Below are positions 1 to 9,398 of a DNA stretch of 64,000 nucleotides, piece by piece. The stretch is from positions 83,228,860 to 83,292,859 of the forward strand of contig OZ020589.1 of the NCBI GenBank assembly GCA_963971535.1, written 5' to 3'. Position 1 is the stretch's first letter, and each line of letters begins with the position of its first letter. The notes below the pieces were generated by a model. That model had not been told where the DNA came from, did not search any database, and saw only the letters and a list, made by a program, of their open reading frames with translations. Position numbers and translations under genes: made by a program. The DNA is from Notolepis coatsorum (Eukaryota; Chordata; Actinopteri; Aulopiformes; Paralepididae).

Positions 1-905
1 TGCCTAAGCTGCTCTCTTGACTCTGCCTTCTGAGAAGTGCACCACCTGTCAAACAGGTTCTCCTTCTCCCTTACAAATTCAACATAAGACTGCCCCTCTG
101 ACCTGCGATAACCTCTAAAACGCTGACGATAGGCCTCGGGGACCAACTCATAAGCCCTCAAAATGGAAGCTTTAACCAGCTCATAATCAGCGCTTTGTTC
201 AAGGGACAGAGCAGTGTAGGCTTCTTGTGCCCTACCAACTAAAACACATTGCAGCAGCAGTGTCCAGGCGGTATCAGGCCGCTTCAATGTGGTTGCCACC
301 CGTTCAAAAAGGGGAAAATATCTTTCCACGTCTTTCTCAAAAAATGGTGGCACCATCCTAATATTCCTGCCTACATCAAACCCGGAACGTGACTCTGGAT
401 GCAGAGCACCCGCCTGCAAGGCAGTATGCTTATATTCAAGCTCCTTCTGTGCACGCTCGTGCTCCAGCAACATTTGTTTCTCCTTAAACTCACGCTCCTC
501 ACGCTTAAACTCATGCTCACGCTCCTCTTTCCTCTCTCTCTCCTTAAGCTCACGCTCCTCTTTACTCTCTCTCTCCTTAAGCTCACGCTCCTCTCTCCTC
601 TCCTCACGCTCTCGCTCTAGCTGCCTTTCCTTAAACTCCAACTCCCTAATCCTCCACTCACCCTCCACACCAGGTATCAGCGGAGACGCGCCAGACGAAG
701 GAGGCTCCTCCACCCTCTCCCCAAGCACCTGCTCCCTAATGAGTAACACCCTTAAAGCACTCAAGGCAGTCGGCTTCAAACGTTTCTCACCTGCAGAAAG
801 CTCTACCCTGTAGTGTACAGCAAGTTCTAGAAGTTGTTCTTTGGAAAACTTCTCCAACATGTCATGAGACGGGCGATCAACAAAGTCCTTTATGGAAGCC
901 ATCAT
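1..905 (-). CDS. gag-like protein of Gmr1-like element (partial, open to window edge)
   Basis: An open frame starts at ATG 905 or the adjacent ATG 902 and continues without a stop to the window edge, giving about 300 codons. The N-terminus (start MASIKDFVDR) is followed by a highly charged Glu/Arg/Lys segment at about 521-640 (repeats such as KEERELKERE), which predicts a long coiled coil. A capsid-like segment follows, with YELVPEAYRQRFR near positions 90-140. That motif is shared with the gag at 9391-10530, where the spacing is the same. Such gag proteins of fish gypsy elements assemble particles in the cytoplasm and bind element RNA. No frameshift is visible in this part. Function is inferred from similarity to the second copy. 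Confidence 0.75.
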   Translation of the reverse strand, partial: MMASIKDFVDRPSHDMLEKFSKEQLLELAVHYRVELSAGEKRLKPTALSALRVLLIREQVLGERVEEPPSSGASPLIPGVEGEWRIRELEFKERQLEREREERREERELKERESKEERELKERERKEEREHEFKREEREFKEKQMLLEHERAQKELEYKHTALQAGALHPESRSGFDVGRNIRMVPPFFEKDVERYFPLFERVATTLKRPDTAWTLLLQCVLVGRAQEAYTALSLEQSADYELVKASILRAYELVPEAYRQRFRGYRRSEGQSYVEFVREKENLFDRWCTSQKAESREQLR

Positions 906-947
906 CACTGCACCAGCCACCACAAGCTACACACTTTACCTCACAGT

Positions 948-1053
948 CACGAAGAACCACTAACGAACCACGAAGACCCCCCTAACGAACCACTGAAGAA
1001 CCACGAAGAACCACTGAAGAACCATGAAGAACCACTGAAGAACCACTGAAGAA
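948..1053. repeat. short minisatellite in element leader
   Basis: About seven imperfect 15-bp units of the type gaagaaccactgaag lie between the gag start and the 5' LTR. The unit length keeps a reading frame, but no long ORF uses it. Confidence 0.7.
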
Positions 1054-1796
1054 TGCTAAATGCCAATAATAACAACCAGAAGGGAACGCGGTGGAAATGT
1101 GAGCTCTACGGAGCGCACCTTTCTAGGTTGCAAAAAATAAATAAAAATAAAACACACCCACCCTAAATAGACGTGTCATTTAGGTGTTAGGTGCTACCAG
1201 GTATGCTCACCAAACACTCAAACAAACAAAATAAATCCAACAAACAATTCCAAACAGGTGCGCCTTCTAACCTGATATGACTACTTCTACGTCTAAACTG
1301 CAGTCAAAACCGGCCCACCACATGTCTACCCTAAGAAACACTAAATCAAGCCCTACCACACTACCTGTGTTTTCTGGCCGCCCTAATCTACCTACCCTTA
1401 AACTAATGCCCTGTAGACCTAACCATCTTCAACCACACCTGCTACCAGTCAAAGATCCTACTTGACCATCCACCCGTCCAGTACATGATACGGTACCAGA
1501 CAAGCAGATGGTGCTAATCCCTTCCCTGACTACCCCAGGAGTACATGGTGCACAGGACGCTAACCAACAACCAGAAAATAATGTCCCTATCTACATGTGG
1601 TGCCCACTAAACTATATATTTTAACAGCATAAGTAGTCACATCAAATTACAAACAAATACGGCATACTCACCTGTTTGATGAAATGGCTCAAGCCCCCAC
1701 GTTACACCATATGTAACGAACACCACCCAAACCATAATACCATGACACCCCGTGTAACACAAAAAAAAACACCAAACAAATTTCTAGGGGTAAAAT

Positions 1797-1814
1797 ATCC
1801 CGGACGAGCGCCCA
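1797..1814 (-). promoter_or_regulatory. primer-binding site, proline-tRNA type
   Basis: On the minus strand the 18 bases read TGGGCGCTCGTCCGGGAT and start 2 nt inside the LTR end. This matches the classical tRNA-Pro primer-binding site at 17 of 18 positions, as far as I recall that site. It fixes the orientation of the element and marks the left LTR boundary. Confidence 0.7.
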
Positions 1815-1816
1815 AC

Positions 1817-2121
1817 TGTTACGACCCTGGCTCATGGGCACGCAACCTATGTGCAAACCAACACCAAAACCCTGTGCTCTAACTCAAAGTACTACTATAT
1901 CAAGGAACTATTAATGTAAATGTAAACTAATGTACTAATGTGAAACCAACGGACAAGGACTGGAAGAACAGCTCTTCCTCTAAGCACAGACACTGCATGT
2001 GTGTTACTAGGGCTGGCTTTAAAGCTCCCAGCAGGTAACCAATCAGCACTAATTGGCTAATTGGCAGCCCTCACCTGCATGCCCCGTGACACAGGAGTGA
2101 TCAGGCCTCTGGTACATAACA
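1817..2121 (-). repeat. 5' LTR of first Gmr1-like element
   Basis: A 305-bp segment bounded by tgttacgacc on the left and cataaca on the right gives the TG...CA ends expected of an LTR. Its inner end shares the tgttacgaccc start with the LTRs at 6827 and 10666, and a primer-binding site follows. The matching 3' LTR lies outside the window. The 5 bases after its outer end (ggtcg, 2122-2126) would be one copy of the target duplication. Confidence 0.7.
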
Positions 2122-2129
2122 GGTCGTAA

Positions 2130-3041
2130 TGTTAGGGTTTGAAACCGACCTCAAACGCACGGCACAGACAGGTAGTTCAGAGTTAGCCAAATACTAGGGC
2201 GTATTTATTTTCAGAGTCAAAAAGGAGCAAGTAACAATCTTGAAACAAAGGGAGACTGCCTTCAGCAGAGTTATCTGCGGCTCTGCAGATCCTCTTGGTG
2301 TTCGAGGTGGGGAAACGGTGTTGACGACGAAGCGGCTCTGCAGATACTCCCAGCTTCAACTCGAGGTGGAAAAGAGAGAGAGAGAGAGAGATCAATAACA
2401 GTCCACATCACACAGAGGCAGTGCGGTCTCCTCCTCCCTTAGCTGAGTCCAGAACAAACAAAACGATATCTTCAGTGTTCACCACAACACACAATTTAGC
2501 TGAGGGTCAGTGCAAAACAAAAACGATAATCTTCAGTGTCTCTTCTAAACACACACCCCAGCTGAGTCCAGTGCAAGCAAAATGATAATCTTCAGTGTCT
2601 CCTTTAACACACAACTTAGCTGAGTCAAGTGTAAGCAAAAATAGAACTCTTCAGTGTTCTTCAAAACACACAAAACAGAATAGTCCAAAAAGGGGTTTGG
2701 TTCAAACTCACCAAAGCGCAAGAGTAAAGCGGGTAAACGAGGCGCAGCTCAAAACGGGGGGACAAGGTCTTCACCAGCGGCAATCCACAGATGTCCTGGA
2801 GGGAGAGTAGACGAGGCACAGCAACGGGGAACAACAGGCAGAAACAGAAGTATTCAAAACGACCCGACATCGATTGAAGGGAAGTCCCAGTATAAAAAGC
2901 CTCTGGGGCGCTAATCAAAAACTATGACAGGTGCGTGCTGGAATTGATACTTGCTCCAAAAGCGTGTGGCGGGGAATGCACCAATCAACACAGTACCTTA
3001 AAGGAGCGGAGCGTGTGGCGGGGTATGAACCAATCCTCACA
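2130..3041 (-). repeat. LTR of chromodomain-gypsy family (older insertion)
   Basis: Read on the minus strand this begins TGTGAGGATTGG and ends CTAACA, like the LTRs at 28706 and 33869. It shares their 3' part (AATAAA region, then a stretch containing GAACTACCTGTCTGTGCCGT). The middle differs: about five ~60-bp repeats (2440-2690, each with an agctgagtccagtg-like core) take the place of two in the other LTRs. The 8 bases on its inner side (2122-2129, TTACGACC on the minus strand) equal the first internal bases of the 28706 element. It is therefore a 5' LTR cut right after its junction rather than a clean solo LTR. Confidence 0.75.
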
Positions 3042-3419
3042 CTTTTTTTTATATGGTCCATTTGCATGTTCTTGGTATCTGATTCTAGGGACATCTATGG
3101 ATCTCAGGGAATGTATTCCCAGTGTCAGAAATACTGTGTCTGTTACTAGGCTTGAGTAAATTGTAATGAACCAAATGAGAATATCAATACAAATTATTTT
3201 TTTTATCTTTGGCTGTGAATAACACTATGCTCAAATTGACCAGACCTGAAAGAGATACAGTACTGAATTCTGCCATCTGGACACATGCAATTTGAAATAT
3301 GATTATAGAATATAGAATATCAGGCATAAAATGGTTATGCGATTAAAATGCGATTAATTAGATTAATTAATTACAAAGCCTGTAATTAATTAGATAAAAA
3401 AAATGAATCGCCTGACAGC
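3042..3419. other. non-coding AT-rich stretch
   Basis: No coding signal. Around 3330-3400 it holds an AT-rich imperfect hairpin made of ttaattaatt and gcgatt words. Similar words recur at 27780 and 34670-34745, so it is probably the remnant of a small DNA transposon. Identity not established. Confidence 0.4.
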
Positions 3420-3900
3420 ACTAGTTTGTAGCCCATGAAGGAGATGTCATGAGGCCAGTGCCTCCACCCTGTCTGGAAGGGCGAGGTGTGTGAGTGAAGT
3501 TATAGTTTGTAGATAATGCTGCAGGTGTTGATGAGTTATTGGGGGTTATCCAGGTCTCAGTTAGAGCCAGGAGCTGCAGATTTTGATTATGGGCGTAGGC
3601 AGTAATGAAGTCAGCTTTCTTGACTGCTGATTGACAATTCCATAAGCCTCCCCGTACTGTGACAGGTGTATTAGTGGCTGTAGGAGGGTAGGAGAGATTA
3701 GCCGGGTTGCTAGCAAACTGCCGTGGGTGGGTTGAATCTGTTCAGGAGGAGCAGATTGTGGATATAGGTATGAGACACATTTTGGTGTCAAGAGTGGCAA
3801 GGAGAAAGGTGAAGGGAGTAGGGAGGGAGTGAGGTAGTAGAGGAATAGCAGTGTGGGAGGGAAAGAAGCAATTTTCGGGGTGGAGTGGAGGATAGGACTA
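3420..3900 (-). pseudogene. LINE (CR1/L2 group) endonuclease fragment, inverted
   Basis: On the minus strand, broken frames resemble the start of a CR1/L2-type ORF2 endonuclease: a segment containing GLWNCQSAVKKADF (the track frame is shifted here), then a run with LALTETWI and SRQGGGTGL. Those words are typical of the first 100 residues of this domain. The frame changes near 3560. It lies just upstream of, and opposite in orientation to, the LINE at 3959-6090. Because that LINE has its own TSD starting at 3938, this piece is outside it and looks like a separate, older insertion rather than a twin-primed 5' inversion. Confidence 0.55.
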
Positions 3901-3958
3901 TGGTGTATGTAGCACTAGGTGGATCCCTGCGGATAACTCCAGGACAACTCCTCTTTGT

Positions 3959-5660
3959 CCAGGACAAGTCCTAAATACAATAAGGACTTTTTAAATGACT
4001 TCATGGACTTCCTCTCCGGACTGATGGTTAGATACGATCACATTCTCCTATGCGGGGATTTTAATATCCATGTGTGTTGCGAATCACATCCCCTGTTGCG
4101 AGATTTCCTAAATCTCATTGACTCTTTCAACCTCACCCAATCTGTCACAGCACCAACGCATGAAAAAGGACACACTTGATCTCGTCCTGTCATTTGGACT
4201 ATCTGTCAATATAATTGATATATGTGCTGCTGCTTTTCTGACCACTCACCTATTGTTTTCTCCACTAAAATCCCTTGCTCTGCTATTTCCCCTCATGTAC
4301 CTACAAAAAAATCCCGCACGTTTACCTCTGACACTGCTGCCCACTTTTCTGATGCCTTTTCAAGCTCCCCAATATGTGTCTTAAATGCAAACAGTGTCCC
4401 AAACTATCTCTCCATGTTCAACGAGTCATGCACTGATATTTTAAATACTGTAGCACCTTTTAAAACTAAACGCATAAAACCCCTCCCCACACCCTGGCTA
4501 AATGAATCCACGTGTACTCTTAGATGTGCATGTAGACATGCCGAGAGGAAGTGGAGGAAGGACAGGTTGCATGTCTCCCTCCAAATCCTACACAGCGCTC
4601 TGTCCATCTACCAAACGGCTGTCAAAATTGCAAAAACAACTTACATTTCTAACCTAGTCACAATAAATTCAAATAAACCCCAGGCCTTGTTCAAAGTCCT
4701 AAACTCCCTCATCAACCCCTGTGCCACTCCCTCTGTCGTACCTTCATTAGCTCTATGTGAAAGCTTCCAACACTTTTTCATCAGCAAAGTCTCTGCCCTT
4801 AGACTGGTTCCGGTCTTACTTAAGTAATAGGTCCTTCTCTGTCCAACTTGGTGACTTCACTTCCTCTGTGGCCCCCCTCACCTGCGGGGTGCCCCAAGGC
4901 TCGATATTGGGTCCCACTCTCTTCCTCCTATATATACTCCCCCTAGGCCAGATCTTGGCAAAACATAACATCTTATTCCATTGCTTTGCCGATGACGTGC
5001 AGGTCTACCTCCCCTTAAAACCCACCCAAGGGAAAACATCAATAACACCACTACTTGACTGCCTGGCAGAAATCAAGTGATGCATGTCTGAAAACTCCCT
5101 GACATTAAACGAAGGGAAAACTGAGGTAATTGTTTTTAATAGTGCCCCCCCGACCCCCCTCATTGACGCACTTGGTCCCCTGGGTCCAAACCTCTCCACC
5201 TCTGTCAGGAACCTCGGGGTCATCTTCGACAGCAATTAAAAATTTGACAAACAGGTCAGCGCCGTAGTCAAAAACTGTTTTTACCACCTTAGACTCCTGG
5301 CGAAGACAAAGGCATACCTCTCCCAAAGTAACCTAGAAACGGTGATACATGCCTTTGTCACCACTCGCCTCGACTACTGCAATGCCCTTCACACGGGCAT
5401 CGACAAATCCTTGCTTCGCCGCCTACAACTGGTGCAGAACGCAGCCGCACGCCTCCTCACCAAAACAAAAAAACATGAACATATCAGCCCAGTTTTGGCC
5501 TCGCTCCACTGGCTGCCTGTCCGCTTTAGGATCGATTTTAAATTAGCCCTAAATGTTTTTAAATCACTAAATGGCACGGCTCCTTCCTATCTGTCCGAAC
5601 TCCTGCACCGCCACACCCCCCACCGATCCCTCAGATCAGCTGACACTGGTGGTGCCTAGA
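3959..5660 (+). pseudogene. LINE ORF2 (endonuclease C-term and reverse transcriptase), broken
   Basis: Three frames together cover one protein. 3955-4179 holds the endonuclease motif CGDFNIH. About 4220-4827 covers the endonuclease end and linker (SDHSPIVF in the second frame). 4757-5080 carries reverse transcriptase motifs GVPQGSILGP and FADDVQVY. After stops near 5080 and 5238 the C-terminal region resumes at 5342-5659 with TTRLDYCNAL and LQLVQNAAARLL, typical of CR1/L2-type ORF2. The protein would nick target DNA and prime reverse transcription from it. A thumb-region part near 4800 also looks deleted. Non-functional copy. Confidence 0.75.
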
Positions 5661-5869
5661 ACTAGGCTCAAGACTAGGGGAGACAGAGCTTTCTCCACCG
5701 CAGCGCCTAGATTGTGAAACAGCCTCCCCCTCAGCGTACGGACCGCCCAGACCGTGCAGGCTTTTAAATCACTTTTAAAAACCTACCTGTTCTCCTTGGC
5801 CTTCCCCCCCACTTAATCACCACTAGACCCCTGGCCCTTCTATCCTCTTTGTTTTACTGTGTCCTACCT

Positions 5870-5999
5870 GTTTTTATTACTTTCATTGCTTTACTATGTT
5901 TTTAATCTTATATCTTGCATCATATTATTTAGTTTTTATTACTTTCATTGCTTTATTATGTTTTTAATATTATATCTTGCATCACATTATTTTGTTTTT
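5870..5999 (+). repeat. two-copy 65-bp tandem duplication in LINE 3' UTR
   Basis: Two adjacent ~65-bp units, each starting tttttattactttcattgc and ending near tcttgcatca, differ at a few positions. They sit between the ORF2 stop and the LINE tail. Confidence 0.7.
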
Positions 6000-6179
6000 A
6001 TCAACCTGCCTGTGAAGCACTTTGCTGCCAGCTGCCGCTGCCTGGAAATGTGCTATATACTTTTTTTTTTTTTTACTTGACTTGACTTTGTCCAAGACAA
6101 CTCCTCTTTGTTTCTCAACGCTTCGCTGACGCCAAGCCAGCAAGCCTTTAAATCTCTATCACTAATTAGTGCTGTCTAG

Positions 6180-6410
6180 CACCTGACCCTTAATGTGTCA
6201 CGTAACTAAAAAAAATTGCCGTTTTAAACACGCCCCTTTAATCAAGTCAGCTGGTTTTAAGATTTCACTAATAAACTTAAAATGGCTTACCCTAGGTTTC
6301 AGTATAAAGCAATGTTTCTCAGTGAATGTGTCCTTCCTCAAGAAGATCTCAGTACAGAGTGATTTCAACACAGACTGGACTGCTGCTTTTAAACAGGAGA
6401 CAAGGCCTTA
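6180..6410 (+). repeat. dispersed repeat R, copy 1
   Basis: A ~230-bp segment running from cccttaatgtg to gacaaggcc. Its last ~70 bp recur at 11412-11480 and its first ~180 bp at 12472-12653. No ORF or known family recognised. In both places where its right end is complete it is followed directly by TTAACAC, the end signature of the TTAA elements described below. Confidence 0.65.
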
Positions 6411-6826
6411 ACACTTTCAATGCCTACCACGTGATAACACGTGTTATCAGCCCAATGCCTGAATGCCCACCACAATAATTAGCGTGTTATTTTTTTATTA
6501 GCGATCTGAATTCATATTTCATCAACCAAGTCTCCCGTTGGTAAACCAGCCCCATCAGGAGCTCAGATGTGAAAAAACCGCCCCCTATCGTCTCCCTGAT
6601 GGTAATGCACCCTTTTGGAATGGACTCAATGAAAATGGATGAGAAAAGAAAAATCCGGAATCCACATTTTACTTCTCAGGCATGTAACCCGAGCCGATCG
6701 GATTCATTGTGGACCCTCAGAACAGCGTGGAATACATATGTACAGTATGTAGCGTTGGATCAATAAAAGCGATCGATTTTTGGAATGGCGATCAGGAATT
6801 GGAATGATCTTTTTGATCTGAGGTAA
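6411..6826. other. TTAACAC-type element end with 18-bp perfect palindrome
   Basis: The segment starts TTAACACTTTCAATGCC, like the ends of the TTAA elements, and holds the perfect palindrome tgataacacgtgttatca at 6432-6449. No opposite end is visible before the gypsy insertion at 6827, so it may be a truncated TTAA element. The last five bases, ggtaa (6822-6826), are the left TSD copy of the gypsy element. Confidence 0.4.
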
Positions 6827-7560
6827 TGTTACGACCCCTGTGAGTCTAAGGGTAAAGGGCTGTAACATAACAGTTGGTTGACAGAAAAGATGGACCACGT
6901 TTGTAAACAACAATGATATTTATTGAAAGATGCAAAGGAAGCACATGTAGCTCAAGGGTGAGCCCAGGCCAAAACAACAAACAAACACCACTATACTCCA
7001 AATAAACCCAATCTAATCTATGGTAAAAGAAATTACATTACCTAAACTACTCTTACCTAACCAAAACAGGAGAAAACAATATCCAAAGGAAATGGCAGCT
7101 CACCCCATCTGTGCTTCCTGAGAAAGAGAGAAAAACACATTAGTAATACATAAAACAAAGGCAGAATATATACAAAAACAAACTATAACTAACAATGCTC
7201 TCTCTGTGGCCATACACACACAAGGAAATTTCCACTAAGCACCAAAGGCCAATAAACGAAATGCAATATTGTCAAAGTTACAGGTTACAAAATCACACTA
7301 GGCCTAGCCTCATGCCAGAGAGAGAGAGAGACTGAAGTGAGAAGCCATGTTTTAACAGGTGTGATCCATGATTGGGGCGTGTTGATTGAGTGTTGGAGTC
7401 TGGAAAACCATCCACCAATCGGTGCTGTGTTGCTATAATGGAAGGGCAGGCCTGGCAGGGACCAATGGTGAAGGGAACAATGGCTGGAGGGAGGAAACAA
7501 AATGGAGAACACACACACATGGAGACACACACTGGGGAATATATACATTGGGATGTAACA
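6827..7560 (-). repeat. 3' LTR of Gmr1-like element
   Basis: 734 bp with ends tgttacgacc and gggatgtaaca. Nearly identical to 10666-11404. It lacks a 5-bp ggggt insertion present in the other LTR near 11201. Contains short AG and AC microsatellites (7319-7332 and 7509-7520). Confidence 0.9.
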
Positions 7561-7567
7561 CCCCCAT
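7561..7567 (-). promoter_or_regulatory. polypurine tract
   Basis: Directly inside the 3' LTR the minus strand reads ATGGGGG before the LTR start TGTTACATCC, as expected for a plus-strand DNA primer. The tract is short. Confidence 0.5.
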
Positions 7568-7682
7568 ACATAAGACAAAAACATGTTTGACACTTATCAC
7601 AAACTAAACATGTTTTTTTTTTAACAACGAGATAACATCTCTGAGATAACATGTACTTCAAAACAAAGAGCTATAAAAAAAA

Positions 7683-9398
7683 CTAGCAGTTGGTACAACC
7701 ACACGGGTCAACAATGACAGAACGAGTTGACGGCAAGAGAGACCGAGTCGACAGCAACATAAAACGAGTCCACAGCAACATAGACCGAGTAGACAGCAAA
7801 ATAGAACAAGTCGACAGCAATATACAGTAGAACGAGTCGACAGCAACAGACAACGAGTCGACAGCAACAGACAACGAGTCGACAGCAACAGACAACAAGT
7901 CGACAGCCTTGATTATTACAGGAACTGTAATTCTGCGAAGAGGGATAGCCTCAGGGAAACGGGTGGCGGTACACATTGTCAACAAAAACTGATTGCCGGC
8001 TTTGGTCTTTGGCAACGGACCAACACAGTCAACTATGACATGTTCAAATGGTTCACCGACCGCTGGTATAGGACAGAGGGGAGCAGGTGGAATTACCTGG
8101 TTTGGCTTTCCGGTGATCTGACAAGTACTACAGGTACGACAGTACTGTGCTACATCGGACTTCAAACCGGGCCAAAAGAAATGTTGAAGTATTATGTTGT
8201 ATGTTTTAGTGACTCCCAAGTGTCCAGACCAAGGGTGGTCATGGGCCAAGAACAGTACATGCTGACGATAAACTGCAGGGACAACAATCTGATAAACAGT
8301 GCTCCAGTCTGGTACCTGATCTGGTAGCCCTATCTCCGATTGTGCATGCTCTGCCAGTCTAGTACCATGGGACCTCCATGTACGCATCAAAACTCCTTCA
8401 TCCACAAAATAAGAATGCAACTCTCTCCTCTGTTCTGTTTCAAGAGAAGAGAAACATTTTGCAAGAGAAGGGTCAGCCTTCTGGGCAGTAATTAGCATTT
8501 CACGAGTAACGGGTAACTTCAATGTGTCGGAACTAGTTACAGTTGTCTGTGGGGGTACCTTACTATGAGTCTGTGGTTTGTCAGCGGTATCAGAAGTTGG
8601 AGCCAGCAACTCCTCCCTGACAAAAGCTGAAGCAAAAACAGAGTCAGACAAATTAATTTCATCACCTCTCTTTTTCAATTGAGCCCGAGTGACAACACTT
8701 GCAGAAAAAACTTCAGGGAAGTTCTGTGACAAGTCATCAGGCAGAGAATCTGTGTCTGGGTGATCCAACACTTCCAGCACAGCGTTCACCTGTCCTCCAG
8801 CTAAATCATTTCCCATGATAAAGGAAATGCCTTTAACTGGCAAGGAAGGTCTCACCCCTATTTTAAAGAAACCAGTGACCAAATCAGATTGTACATGAAT
8901 ACAGTGTAACGGGGCTGGCACGAAACCCATCTCAATACCTTGAACTAGGACACTAGAACCACAGGAAGATTTCTCAGACAGAGGTAGTACATCAGAGAGG
9001 ATAAAGGATTGTGAGGCTCCAGTATCTCGTAAGATCTGAACTGTACACTGATCTTTTGGATCCCCTGTCAAGGAAACTAAACCCTTGGAAGTAAATGGCC
9101 TGAAACAAGGATCGAGAACATCCTGATCATTGTGCATCTGTTGATCGGAATCAGGTGCCATTTTAATCAGACCAACCCCTTTGGGTTGCCTAAAGTTCTG
9201 AGAGGACGGTTGCTGCTTACGTTTCAATGTTAAACAGTCAGAAATAACATGACCAGATTTATGACAGTAGTAACATGTCCGCTCCTCTTTTGAGCGTGGA
9301 GGTGACATTTTTGGTCGGGGGTGTGTGAATTCTGAATGGTTGGGGACAGAATGTTTCTGAGAGAAATCATGGGGGAGAAACGAGTCACGCCTATACAA
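7683..9398 (-). pseudogene. gypsy pol: zinc knuckle, protease and truncated integrase with repeat-encoded tail
   Basis: A 571-codon frame. Residues 42-55 form a CCHC zinc knuckle (CYYCHKSGHVISDC). Residues 125-127 are the aspartic protease DTG. Residues 386-426 form the integrase HHCC finger (H386, H393, C420/C423). The first catalytic Asp lies near 457 in VDCVGPLP. The frame then enters a 21-bp minisatellite at about residue 498 and ends with 74 repeat-encoded residues. The second and third integrase acidic residues and all of reverse transcriptase and RNase H are missing. Relative to gag, the frame is shifted by one base at 9391-9398, either a programmed shift or a one-base indel. Protease may be intact, integrase cannot be. 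Confidence 0.85.
7699..7905. repeat. 21-bp minisatellite replacing pol 3' end
   Basis: About nine units of the form cgagtcgacagcaacagacaa. The right-hand units (7830-7900) are nearly identical; the left ones diverge and one carries a 5-bp insertion (7822-7831 region). The unit is 7 codons long, so the pol frame passes through without a stop until near 7683. The region sits where the integrase core and reverse transcriptase should be. Confidence 0.85.

Larger units (their letters stand above)
1..2121 (-). mobile_element. Gmr1-like Ty3/gypsy retrotransposon, 5' part (cut by window edge)
   Basis: Read on the minus strand, this is a 5' LTR (2121 to 1817), a primer-binding site, a ~0.9-kb leader and the start of a gag gene that runs out of the window at base 1. 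The gag aligns in order and motif with the gag of the better-preserved element at 6827-11404, so both belong to the same broad group. Pol lies outside the window, so the domain order of this copy cannot be checked. The element abuts an LTR of a different gypsy family (2130-3041), with only 8 bp of that family's internal sequence between them, so it appears to have inserted just inside that older element. Confidence 0.75.
3959..6090 (+). mobile_element. 5'-truncated LINE (CR1/L2 group) with 21-bp TSD
   Basis: The insertion is framed by tccaggacaactcctctttg(t) at 3938-3958 and a one-mismatch copy at 6091-6111. Inside are the C-terminal half of an endonuclease, a reverse transcriptase, a 3' UTR and a tail of T-run plus acttg repeats (6060-6090). 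The 3' UTR ends with a gtgctatata-type motif, common at the ends of L2-like elements in fish. The 5' part of ORF2 and any ORF1 are missing, as usual for target-primed insertions. One mismatch between the TSDs and several stops indicate moderate age. Confidence 0.7.

Noticed and set aside
289..813. 174-codon plus-strand frame
   Set aside because: It is the antisense shadow of the charged coiled-coil part of the gag on the minus strand.
3420..6090. Twin-primed 5' inversion of one LINE
   Set aside because: The 21-bp target duplication starts at 3938, inside the supposed single insertion, so the inverted piece lies outside the LINE.
7508..7560. Host gene promoter near the LTR
   Set aside because: The segment is duplicated in the other LTR and no host gene is nearby.
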